Assembly: GCA_021787615.1 (NCBI GenBank) | Contig: JAJYLP010000002.1 | Span: 41,716-105,715, forward strand | DNA length: 64,000 bases | Direction of reading: 5' to 3' | Source of the DNA: Pseudomonadota bacterium | GTDB lineage: Bacteria; Pseudomonadota; Gammaproteobacteria; Steroidobacterales; Steroidobacteraceae | Shown here: positions 57,150-64,000 of the stretch, in pieces | Position numbering within the stretch: the stretch's first letter is position 1 | Layout of the letters: each line of letters starts with the position of its first letter | Notes under the pieces: generated by a model | The model's input: only the letters and a program-made list of their open reading frames with translations | Database searches by the model: none | What the model was told of the DNA's origin: nothing | Made by a program: the position numbers and the translations under genes

Positions 57150-57956
57150 ATGCAGCTTCAGTTCCCTGAGCTGGCCGCGCAGTTGCAAAATCGGCTGCTG
57201 CGCGGAGAGCATCTGACACTCTACGGCCCGCGCGGCGGTGGTAAGTCGACCCTGCTTATGCAACTGCATGCCCGCCTGGAGCGCAACGGCGTTCCCTGCT
57301 CCTATTCGGCTTGCACTGCCGCCCTTGATGACATCACCCGCGCGCTCGAGTGCGCCTATCCGGAAGTGGATACCCTCGAGGTCGCTCGCCGCACTGCCCG
57401 CGTGCGGCTGTGGAATGCGGCGGATCGGCGCGCTGGTGTACTGCTGCTCGATCACTTCCGCTGTAACGGCAGTGCGATGGTCTCTTTCTTGCGGCGGTTG
57501 CACGGCAAGATCGCCGGTGTGCTTACGGCGGTGGATATCGACGCGCAGAACGAGCACCGCCGTATGCGGCCGTGGCGCTATGGGGCGATGTCCGTGCGAA
57601 TGCCGATGGCGACCTCGCGTCAACTGAGACGTCTGCTCGATGAGCGATGGCGCGCTGCGCGATTGCCGCCGCTGAAGGTGGAGGCAGCCCAAGCCTTCGT
57701 CGAGGCAGCGCGCGGCCGGCCCGGGTGGATCGCCAAGTGCGTGGAGCTTGCCTGCGAGCGGCGCTACTGGTGCGAGTTCGGCCCACTCGTCACGGTCGTG
57801 CGCGTGGACACCGAGGCAGCGGTGCGTTACCAGGCGCTCGGCATGGTGCGCGCGCAGTGGACTGCGGCGGCGGGCGATCAGGGGTCTTCGGCAACCGCCG
57901 GCGGATCGGCCGCGTCCGGATTGATGACCCCAAAGCGCGCCGGCAGGTTGGCGTAG
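57150..57956 (+). CDS. AAA-type ATPase of unknown role, fluoride-riboswitch controlled
   Basis: 268-residue P-loop ATPase. Walker A is GPRGGGKST (26-34) and Walker B is GVLLLDHF near residue 94. The C-terminal half is helical (SRQLRRLLDERW, VEAAQAFVEAARGRPGWIAKCVELA), as in small AAA proteins of the ATPase/Cdc6 or MoxR-like kind; I cannot place it in a named family. It diverges from the Ehr operon and has its own fluoride riboswitch, so it probably serves the same response, for example in assembling the complex. The last 26 residues (TAGGSAASGL) overlap the convergent DUF190 gene by 79 nt and are probably not conserved. Confidence 0.8.
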   Translation: MQLQFPELAAQLQNRLLRGEHLTLYGPRGGGKSTLLMQLHARLERNGVPCSYSACTAALDDITRALECAYPEVDTLEVARRTARVRLWNAADRRAGVLLLDHFRCNGSAMVSFLRRLHGKIAGVLTAVDIDAQNEHRRMRPWRYGAMSVRMPMATSRQLRRLLDERWRAARLPPLKVEAAQAFVEAARGRPGWIAKCVELACERRYWCEFGPLVTVVRVDTEAAVRYQALGMVRAQWTAAAGDQGSSATAGGSAASGLMTPKRAGRLA

Positions 57957-58231
57957 AACAGGCGGACTTTCTCGCGGGTCACCAAGTCGAGCAGCTTCTG
58001 CGCCTCTTCCGGCGTGACGATGAACTCGACCTCGACGCACAGAGTGCCCGCGAGCTCGAAGAAGCGCGCCTCGTGCAGCGTGTGATGGCGGCCGAAGCCG
58101 GCCATCGCCTTGAACGCCGAGCCGCCGCGCACCCCGAGCCGATTGCCCTGTTCGAGCAGCCATTCCCACACCAGCCGGCCGTGATGGTGGTGGTCCTCGT
58201 GCACGTAAAATCGCAGGAGCGAGCCGTTCAT
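57878..58231 (-). CDS. DUF190 (PII-like) protein
   Basis: 117 residues. NGSLLRFYVHEDHHHHGRLVWEWLLEQ at the N-terminus, then GVRGGSAFKAMAGFGRH, FELAGTLCVEVEFIV and VTREKVRLFYANLPARFGV are the complete DUF190 (COG1993) pattern, a ferredoxin-like fold related to PII signal proteins. Family members are often encoded beside crcB (fluoride channel) genes, which fits the fluoride riboswitches nearby. The four-His run is a likely metal-binding patch. I start at MNGSLL; a longer upstream frame exists without similarity. No riboswitch of its own was found upstream. Convergent with the AAA gene, overlapping it by 79 nt. Confidence 0.88.
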   Translation of the reverse strand: MNGSLLRFYVHEDHHHHGRLVWEWLLEQGNRLGVRGGSAFKAMAGFGRHHTLHEARFFELAGTLCVEVEFIVTPEEAQKLLDLVTREKVRLFYANLPARFGVINPDAADPPAVAEDP

Positions 58232-58639
58232 GATCCGCTGGAGTTGATATTCCTGCTGCAGTCTATGCCTGGCGGCGCGGCGACTCAATCCTACGTGCAG
58301 TGACAGGCTTTTGTGCGCACGGCGCGCCGGCGGGCCTGATTCGGCGGGCGACGGGATGTCTTGCCGGGGCGATGGTGGTCCATGGCGAAGCGTGTGGGGC
58401 GATGCGGCAGACCGGCGGGTCGCTGAAGCGGGTCTGTTCGGCAGCAACTCATCGAGCGCGTACCGTAGGGTCACAGCACGTCGCGGCGCCCCTGCCCCGC
58501 ATGCCGCACCGGGTCATCGGGCGGTTGCAGCAACCTTTGTCGAGCGTATTGCTGGGGAGGGTGGCGGCCGCGCGGATGCGCTGGGGCTGGAGCAGGATCA
58601 CGCACGACGCATGCGTAGTTTTGCGTATGCGGTCTTGCG
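58232..58639. other. Intergenic region, nothing identified
   Basis: Between the divergent DUF190 and L,D-transpeptidase genes. Very GC-rich, with only short frames on both strands and no family resemblance. GGGGCGATGGTGG near 58363-58376 looks like the 5' block of a fluoride riboswitch, but the CTGATG 3' block is missing, so it was not called. Confidence 0.4.
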
Positions 58640-60637
58640 ATGGCGACCTCGATAATGCCCGCGATGAAGATCAGGATGCCGGGCGGTCGGGGTGCCGCTT
58701 CTCTATCGCGCGATATGCTCGTCCTTGCGCTCTCGATCCTCCTCGGTTGCGTGGTGGGCGCTCCTGTCGCAACGGCCGGGGAGGGCGCCTCCGTCGCGTC
58801 TGCGATTTCGATTCAGCTCACCAGGAGTGAGCCGCGCGGGCGCTTTCGAGCACTGGATCATGGGGCGCGGCGCGCATTGGACTCGATTTATGCGAACACC
58901 GCCGATCGACCGCTGTGGAGCGTCAATGGGCGGGCCACGGCGCAGGCGCTTGCGTTGGTGCACATTCTGCGCGATGCGCAGCACTACGGGCTCGAGCCGC
59001 GCGACTATGGCGGCGATGCGCTGGCTGCGCTGGTGAGCCGTGCCGGCGCGCAGCAGCCCGACAGCGAGCGCTGGGCGGGTCTGTGGGCGCAATTCGACGT
59101 GAGCCTGACAGTGCAGGCGCTGCAGCTGGTGTGCGATCTGCACTATGGGCGGATCAATCCGAGCGCCGCCGGGTTCGCCCTTGGGCGGCCGCGCCGGGCG
59201 CTGGATCTCGATGCCGTGGTGCGTTCGATTGCCCGCTCGGACGACCTGCGACGGACACTTGCCTCGGTCGAGCCGACGTTCTATCCGTACCGGCTGCTCG
59301 AGCAGGCGCTGACGAGGTACCGCCAGCTCGCCGCACAGGACGGGGCGCTCACGGATTTGCCGCCGCTGCCGCATCGGTCGGTGAAGGCCGGTCAGCGGTA
59401 CCGCGGCGCTGCCGCTTTGCGATGGCGGCTGCGCGTTGTGGGCGATCTGCCCGCAGGGGCTGATGCACGCCCCGCCACGGAGGATTCCGAGCAGATCGAC
59501 CCGGCGCTGGTGAGCGCACTGGAGCGCTTTCAACGGCGTCACGGACTCGCCGTGGACGGCATCCTCGGACCTGCGACATTCCGCCAGCTCACCACGCCGT
59601 TCGCAGCGCGTGTGCGGCAGATCGAACTGAATCTCGAACGGTGGCGATGGCTGCCGGATCTGCAGCCGCCGCTGGTGATCGTCAACATTCCGCAGTTCCG
59701 TCTCTATGCGTTTCGCACGGTGACGCGGCCCGCGGCCGACACCTTGCAGATGAATGTGATCGTGGGACGCGCCGCTTCAGGCGCGCACACGCCGACCTTC
59801 ATCACTGAAATGACATACGTGGTGTTCCGCCCCTATTGGAATGTACCCCGCAAAATCACGGTGCGGGAACTGCTGCCTGACATCCGCGCGAAGCCGGGTT
59901 ATCTCGCCTCCCAACATCTGCAGATCGTGCGCGGCGAAAGCGACGCGGCGAGCCCGGTTCCTCCAACGGGCGAGAATCTCGCCGCGCTCGCAGCCGGCCG
60001 GCTGCGAGCGCGCCAGCTTCCGGGACCGGAAAACGCGCTTGGCTTGATCAAGTTCGGTGTGCCGAATCCCTATGATGTCCTGCTGCATTCTACGCCCGCG
60101 CGATGGCTGTTCAGCTCGCCCCGCCGCGCTTTCAGTCACGGCTGCATCCGCGTCAGCGATCCGGGCGCCCTCGCGGTGTTTGCCTTGAGCGGCACGCCTG
60201 GGGATTGGAGCCGGGAAAAGATTGAGGCGGCGATGAATGGCCCCGACAATCAACGAGTCGCGCTTGCCAAGCCGATCCCCGTGATTGTTCTCTACGCGAC
60301 TGCATTCGCCACGGACCAGGGCCAGGTGCTGTTCTCCGAGGACCTGTACGGCGAGGACGCACGTCTCGAGAGGCTGCTCGGACTCACTCCCGTGACTGCA
60401 GGGTCGCGCCCCGGCGTGGCACGATCTGCTATCGGCCTGCGCGCGTGGTCTCGCCGTCGCCAGCTACTGCGCCGGCGAGCGGCGGTTGAGCTTCGGCTAC
60501 GATCCGGGCGCGTCGAAATTCCGCGGAGTGCACGCGCCGCAGCGCCCGGTGCCGGTCGGCGTCGAGCAGGAGCCGTACCGGCTGCGGCGCCAGGTCGCAC
60601 CATTCGATCGCCATACCATTGGAGGTCATGCGGGTGA
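58640..60637 (+). CDS. YcbB-type L,D-transpeptidase
   Basis: 665-residue periplasmic enzyme making 3-3 (meso-DAP to meso-DAP) peptidoglycan cross-links. A signal sequence (MLVLALSILLGCVVGAPVATA) lies near residue 26-46; a later in-frame ATG at 58664 would give a shorter N-terminus. A YcbB-like helical domain is followed by a peptidoglycan-binding repeat (LVSALERFQRRHGLAVDG) near 292-320. The YkuD catalytic domain has PYWNVPRKI and the catalytic Cys502 in SHGCIRVSDP. The last 80 or so residues (after LERLLGL) are Arg-rich, unlike the family, and overlap the PilZ gene by 209 nt; a frameshift near 60400 may have lengthened the frame. Confidence 0.9.
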   Translation: MATSIMPAMKIRMPGGRGAASLSRDMLVLALSILLGCVVGAPVATAGEGASVASAISIQLTRSEPRGRFRALDHGARRALDSIYANTADRPLWSVNGRATAQALALVHILRDAQHYGLEPRDYGGDALAALVSRAGAQQPDSERWAGLWAQFDVSLTVQALQLVCDLHYGRINPSAAGFALGRPRRALDLDAVVRSIARSDDLRRTLASVEPTFYPYRLLEQALTRYRQLAAQDGALTDLPPLPHRSVKAGQRYRGAAALRWRLRVVGDLPAGADARPATEDSEQIDPALVSALERFQRRHGLAVDGILGPATFRQLTTPFAARVRQIELNLERWRWLPDLQPPLVIVNIPQFRLYAFRTVTRPAADTLQMNVIVGRAASGAHTPTFITEMTYVVFRPYWNVPRKITVRELLPDIRAKPGYLASQHLQIVRGESDAASPVPPTGENLAALAAGRLRARQLPGPENALGLIKFGVPNPYDVLLHSTPARWLFSSPRRAFSHGCIRVSDPGALAVFALSGTPGDWSREKIEAAMNGPDNQRVALAKPIPVIVLYATAFATDQGQVLFSEDLYGEDARLERLLGLTPVTAGSRPGVARSAIGLRAWSRRRQLLRRRAAVELRLRSGRVEIPRSARAAAPGAGRRRAGAVPAAAPGRTIRSPYHWRSCG

Positions 60638-60929
60638 TGTGCGCCACAATCCGCTCCATGTGAAGACCGATCGGATCGTTGCCGAGGACCTCGACCTCAA
60701 GACAGGCTCCCGGTGGCCCAGACCAGTCGGTGCGCACGAAGGCGCCGCTCACACTGAGGTTCTCGATCTGCGCGGATACCGGCTCATGGTCTGCGGCGAG
60801 GAGCCGGACAGGCAGCTGCACGAGCATTCTTCGGCCCCATCGATGTTCCACCCGACCCCCTCGCCGAATGCGGCTGCTCGGACTTTCCGATGTACGTTCG
60901 CGGGTCGGCGCTGCGCCATCAATACGCAT
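60429..60929 (-). CDS. PilZ-domain protein
   Basis: 166-residue protein with one PilZ domain, which in family members binds cyclic di-GMP. RRMLVQLPVRLL provides the Arg-rich loop and IENLSVSGAFVRTD the N/D-x-S-x-x-G motif. About 30 residues of extra tail follow the domain. The start is not certain: the first 25 residues (Arg/Ser-rich) lack similarity. Convergent with the L,D-transpeptidase and overlapping it by 209 nt, which is unusual for two real genes and suggests that one of the two tails is out of frame. Divergent from ftsH. Confidence 0.8.
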   Translation of the reverse strand: MRIDGAAPTRERTSESPSSRIRRGGRVEHRWGRRMLVQLPVRLLAADHEPVSAQIENLSVSGAFVRTDWSGPPGACLEVEVLGNDPIGLHMERIVAHITRMTSNGMAIEWCDLAPQPVRLLLDADRHRALRRVHSAEFRRARIVAEAQPPLAGAVAGDGETTRAGR

Positions 60930-61053
60930 TCCCCGCTGATTCCGCGACCGGGCCAGGGGCCATTGCGGCCGCGGCGGCTGTCCGAGCTGCGACGACAGGC
61001 GGATCGGCGTGCTGCATACGCATTCACCGCAGCCGCGCTTCGCTGTTACGTCA

Positions 61054-61082
61054 TTGGTTCAGTGACGGTTATGCGATATATT
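61054..61082 (+). promoter_or_regulatory. Sigma-70 promoter of ftsH
   Basis: TTGGTT (61054-61059), 17-nt spacer, TATATT (61077-61082). The predicted start near 61089 leaves a leader of only about 9 nt before the GTG at 61098. No sigma-32 box (CTTGAA...CCCCAT) is visible. Confidence 0.65.
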
Positions 61083-61097
61083 TTTTTGCGGGTATGA

Positions 61098-63131
61098 GTG
61101 GTGCGGGCGCGCCATCGGGTAGATGGGCGCGCGAAGTCCGAGCGACCGGCTCCTGGACGCACCGCCAAGCAGACCGTCGTGGAACGCAAGAATCAGCTGA
61201 CGATTTGGTACTGGGTGGCCGTGATCGGGCTGCTGATCGGCATGCAGTACTACCTGCTCTCCTCGCACGTGACGACCATACCGTACAGCGACTTCAAGAC
61301 GTTGCTGGCGGCCGGCAAGGTGACTCAGGCTACCGTCAGTCAGGGCACGATCAATGCCCAGGTCGATGTCACAGGGACGAAGGACCTGCTGCCCGCACAT
61401 GAATACCAGAGCCTGATGTCGACCCCGGCTACGAGCGGGCCGCAGATGCGTCAGATCGTGACGGATCGCGTCGATGACCCGCAGCTCACCGCCGAACTGC
61501 AGGCCGCCCACGTGCGCTATTCGGGCGCGGCCGAGAGTCCCTGGCTGCGGATGTTGATCGGATGGGTCGTGCCGATCGCGCTTATCGTGCTGCTGTGGAG
61601 CTGGCTGATGCGCCGCGGCGCAGGTGCGGGCCCGGGACTGATGATGGGCGTCGGTCAGAGCAAAGCGAAGCTCTACACGGAGTCAAAGACCGGTGTGCGT
61701 TTCGCTGATGTGGCCGGGATCGACGAGGCCAAGCAGGAGCTCGAGGAGGTGGTGCAGTTCCTGCGCAATCCGGAGCGCTTTCGCGGACTCGGCGGAAAGA
61801 TCCCGAAAGGCGTTCTGATCGTTGGTGCACCGGGCACCGGCAAGACGCTGCTCGCGAAGGCGGTGGCCGGCGAGGCGGGCGTGCCGTTCCTGTCCATCAG
61901 CGGCTCCGAGTTCGTCGAGATGTTCGTCGGCGTAGGCGCGGCGCGTGTGCGTGACCTGTTCGCGCAGGCGCAGCAGCGCGCCCCCTGCATCATCTTCATC
62001 GACGAGCTCGATGCGCTGGGCAAGGCTCGCGGTATCTCCGGGATCACGGGCAACGACGAGCGCGAGCAGACGCTCAATCAGCTTCTGGTGCAGATGGACG
62101 GGTTCGATTCGCAAAGCGGCGTCATCATTCTCGCGGCCACGAATCGCCCAGAGATCCTCGATCCGGCGCTGCTGCGCCCGGGGCGCTTCGATCGGCACGT
62201 GGCGATCGACCGGCCCGACATCAAGGGGCGGGAGGCGATCCTCAAGGTTCATGCCAAGAACGTCGTGCTCAGTCCGGAGGTGGATCTGGCGGTCGTCGCA
62301 GCCAAGACGCCGGGCTTCGCCGGAGCGGACTTGGCGAACATCGTCAACGAGGCGGCACTGCACGCGGCGCGGGAGAACAAGAAAGCGGTCGAACCGAAGG
62401 ACTTCGACGAGGCCATCGATCGGGTAATCGCCGGACTCGAGAAACGCAATCGCGTCATGAACGCCAAGGAGAAGGAGACGGTCGCCTACCACGAGGCCGG
62501 ACATGCGGTGGTCGCCGAGAACCGCGCGCACGCTGACCGCGTCAACAAGATCTCGATCATTCCGCGAGGCATCGGGGCGCTCGGGTATACGCAGCAGCTG
62601 CCCACGGAGGACCGCTATCTGCTGAAGCGCAGCGAATTGCTCGACCGGTTGGACGTGCTGCTCGGCGGGCGGGTGGCCGAGGAACTGGTCTATGGAGATG
62701 TTTCCACCGGCGCGCAGGACGATCTGCAGCGCGCCACGGACATGGCGCGGCACATGGTCACCCAGTACGGCATGAGCGAGCGGCTCGGCCAGGTTGCCTT
62801 CGATACGATGCGCTCCGGGCCGTTCCTGACGGTGCCGCAGGCGCCACAACAGATGAACTACAGTGAAGAGACGGCGCGGATCATTGACGAGGAAGTGGGG
62901 CGACTCATCAAGGACGCTCATGATCGGGTTGCGCAAACGCTGACGGAGGAGCGTGAAGTTCTGGAGGCACTTGCGCGACTGCTGCTGGAGAAAGAAGTCG
63001 TCGATCGGGCTAGCCTCGATGCGCTGCTGCGCGAACACCGCAACGCATCATCTGTGGCTGCCGCCGCCGCGCCGAGCGGCGAATTGACTCCTGCCGCTCC
63101 TCTCGGGCCGCGCGCACGACGTTCCGGCTGA
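61098..63131 (+). CDS. ftsH: ATP-dependent zinc metalloprotease FtsH
   Basis: 677-residue membrane AAA+ protease that degrades misfolded and regulatory membrane proteins. Two membrane helices frame a periplasmic domain of about 110 residues (helix 1 near residue 36-57, helix 2 near 153-170). Walker A GAPGTGKT is at 243-250, [10 protein letters not shown] is Walker B, the second region of homology is [13 protein letters not shown], and the zinc site HEAGH is at 465-469. The N-terminus before helix 1 is 35 residues long and Arg-rich, so GTG 61098 may be too early; a GTG at VERKNQL is an alternative. It is not next to rlmE or folP, the usual ftsH site, so it may be an extra copy. Confidence 0.93.
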   Translation: MVRARHRVDGRAKSERPAPGRTAKQTVVERKNQLTIWYWVAVIGLLIGMQYYLLSSHVTTIPYSDFKTLLAAGKVTQATVSQGTINAQVDVTGTKDLLPAHEYQSLMSTPATSGPQMRQIVTDRVDDPQLTAELQAAHVRYSGAAESPWLRMLIGWVVPIALIVLLWSWLMRRGAGAGPGLMMGVGQSKAKLYTESKTGVRFADVAGIDEAKQELEEVVQFLRNPERFRGLGGKIPKGVLIVGAPGTGKTLLAKAVAGEAGVPFLSISGSEFVEMFVGVGAARVRDLFAQAQQRAPCIIFIDELDALGKARGISGITGNDEREQTLNQLLVQMDGFDSQSGVIILAATNRPEILDPALLRPGRFDRHVAIDRPDIKGREAILKVHAKNVVLSPEVDLAVVAAKTPGFAGADLANIVNEAALHAARENKKAVEPKDFDEAIDRVIAGLEKRNRVMNAKEKETVAYHEAGHAVVAENRAHADRVNKISIIPRGIGALGYTQQLPTEDRYLLKRSELLDRLDVLLGGRVAEELVYGDVSTGAQDDLQRATDMARHMVTQYGMSERLGQVAFDTMRSGPFLTVPQAPQQMNYSEETARIIDEEVGRLIKDAHDRVAQTLTEEREVLEALARLLLEKEVVDRASLDALLREHRNASSVAAAAAPSGELTPAAPLGPRARRSG

Positions 63132-63530
63132 CGGCGGCTGGCGGACCGCCGTGATCGCCTAGCGACATACGCACCCGCTCCACGCCGGCGATCCAATCCT
63201 GCCTGGGTGCAGGGCAATGGGCGGACCGGGTTGCGCCGGCGCACACGATACCCATTACAGGTTCGCGGTTGCTTCGCTCATCGCGCCGCCGGAGCGCCTA
63301 TGGAGGTGCGAGCCGGTCGAGTCAACGACAGCATCTTGCAAGCGGCGCGGCGGAGATCGTGCGCGCGATGGGCCTTGGCGCGCGGGTGCAGCATTCCCCG
63401 GCCTCGAGGGGGGACGCTGCGGAGTCACCGGGAAGCTGCGGAACGCGAGCAACACTGTGTCAATGCGTGTGCGGGCGATGCAATCTTGAGCGTCGCTGCG
63501 GTTGAGATATCGTGCCTGGCGTGCAGCTTG
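63132..63530. other. Intergenic region, nothing identified
   Basis: No supported gene between ftsH and the partial AAA+ gene. Frames on the minus strand here are shadows of the region. 63211-63260 shows ATGGG...CCCAT pairing that loosely recalls a fluoride riboswitch but lacks the conserved CTGATG box and was not called. Confidence 0.4.
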
Positions 63531-64000
63531 ATGCCGCCCGTCTGCGCCTGCGCGCGGCCGTCGGCGGCGCCGGGTGATTTTCGCGGGATGTGCGGGCGCA
63601 GCCGAGCGATGCAGGTCCTCTATGAGCAGATCTGTCAGACCACCCGCGCCGCCGGACCGGTGCTCATCTGTGGACGGAGCGGTGTCGGCAAAGAACTGAT
63701 TACCCGCGGCCTGCACGAGAAGAGCGATCGCGCGTACGGACCTTTGCTGCCCGTCAACTGTGCGGGTATCCCCGAAGGGTTGCTGGAGAGTGAGTTGTTC
63801 GGTCACGCTTGTGGCGCGTTTGCCGGCGCGCAGCGGGTGAGGCGCGGCCTGTTCAGCGAGGCGCATGGCGGTATGGTGTTGCTCGATGAGATCGGGGAGT
63901 GGGCGCTGTTCCTGCAGGCGAAGCGGCTGCGTGGGTTGCGGGACGGCCGTGTCCGGCCGGTCGGTGCCAATTTCGAGCGCACCGTCGACGTGCGCATTGT
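63531..64000 (+). CDS. Partial sigma-54-activator-like AAA+ protein (runs off the right edge)
   Basis: The last 420 nt encode the start of an NtrC-type AAA+ domain: RAMQVLYEQI, Walker A GRSGVGKEL, PVNCAGIPEGLLESELFGHACG, a GAFAGA loop and Walker B GGMVLLDEIGEW. The gene continues past position 64000. In sigma-54 activators the loop reads GAFTGA and its Thr contacts sigma-54; here it is Ala, so the protein may not act through sigma-54, or acts poorly. The start is uncertain (ATGs at 63531, 63588 and 63609); there is no room for a receiver domain on this frame unless a frameshift cut it off. Confidence 0.7.
   Translation, partial: MPPVCACARPSAAPGDFRGMCGRSRAMQVLYEQICQTTRAAGPVLICGRSGVGKELITRGLHEKSDRAYGPLLPVNCAGIPEGLLESELFGHACGAFAGAQRVRRGLFSEAHGGMVLLDEIGEWALFLQAKRLRGLRDGRVRPVGANFERTVDVRI

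Noticed and set aside
63211..63260. Possible fifth fluoride riboswitch after ftsH (ATGGG...CCCAT pairing)
   Set aside because: The CTGATG box, the pseudoknot and the AAC are missing.

Overview
This window looks like the chromosome of a GC-rich gammaproteobacterium. The gene set suggests something Xanthomonadales/Nevskiales-like, but I infer this from gene content only: fused central-metabolism blocks, class II DAHP synthase, tryptophan 2,3-dioxygenase, fumC beside purB, and a PhoPQ-like two-component system. Most genes are housekeeping, closely packed and intact. Several promoters put a TATAAT-like -10 box exactly 6 nt before the start codon, which suggests leaderless mRNAs (nudJ, icd, uvrC).

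Layout. 0.2-3.7 kb (minus): ABC-2 exporter, threonine aldolase and a redoxin. 3.8-5.5 kb (plus): YgjP-type metallopeptidase and kynA. 5.5-12.7 kb (minus): HAD phosphatase, aconitase, mnmA-nudJ, an unknown protein and purB. 12.8-20.9 kb (plus): fumC, CoA-type Nudix hydrolase, mazG, PepSY protein with response regulator and histidine kinase, and a P-type H+-ATPase with a hairpin over its ribosome binding site. 20.9-23.2 kb (minus): LOG protein and RNB ribonuclease. 23.3-26.9 kb (plus): phosphoketolase and acetate kinase, giving acetyl-phosphate and then acetate plus ATP. 26.9-30.4 kb (minus): dinucleotide-binding oxidoreductase and a lysine-catabolism pair. 30.5-36.4 kb (plus): DAHP synthase, icd, uracil-DNA glycosylase, uvrC, pgsA and tRNA-Gly.

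36.4-41 kb is accessory DNA: an integrase remnant running into tRNA-Gly, a VapBC module with its operator, a degenerate copy of the tRNA 3' end (an att-like scar), two FtsX-type permeases with no ATPase, and a broken nucleotidyltransferase. 41.5-46.7 kb carries a secreted S10 peptidase, a hypothetical protein, a YbhB-type protein, and a DUF3311/solute-symporter pair.

46.8-58.2 kb is the most interesting part. I recognise four fluoride (crcB-motif) riboswitches by sequence and by base pairing. One precedes enolase. Two lie back to back, each directly behind a good sigma-70 promoter: one drives a six-gene membrane complex related to hydrogenase-4/complex I, and the other drives a small AAA-type ATPase. 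The fourth has no gene after it. The large subunit of the membrane complex has lost the NiFe-ligand cysteines (RVSGVGS where hydrogenases have RVCGICG), so it should be an energy-converting-hydrogenase-related (Ehr) ion pump rather than a hydrogenase. A DUF190 gene, a family often found beside crcB, ends the block. I read the whole as a fluoride-stress island without a visible CrcB/Fluc or CLC-F exporter.

58.6-64 kb (mostly plus): YcbB-type L,D-transpeptidase, PilZ protein (minus), FtsH protease, and the start of a sigma-54-activator-like AAA+ protein that runs off the right edge.
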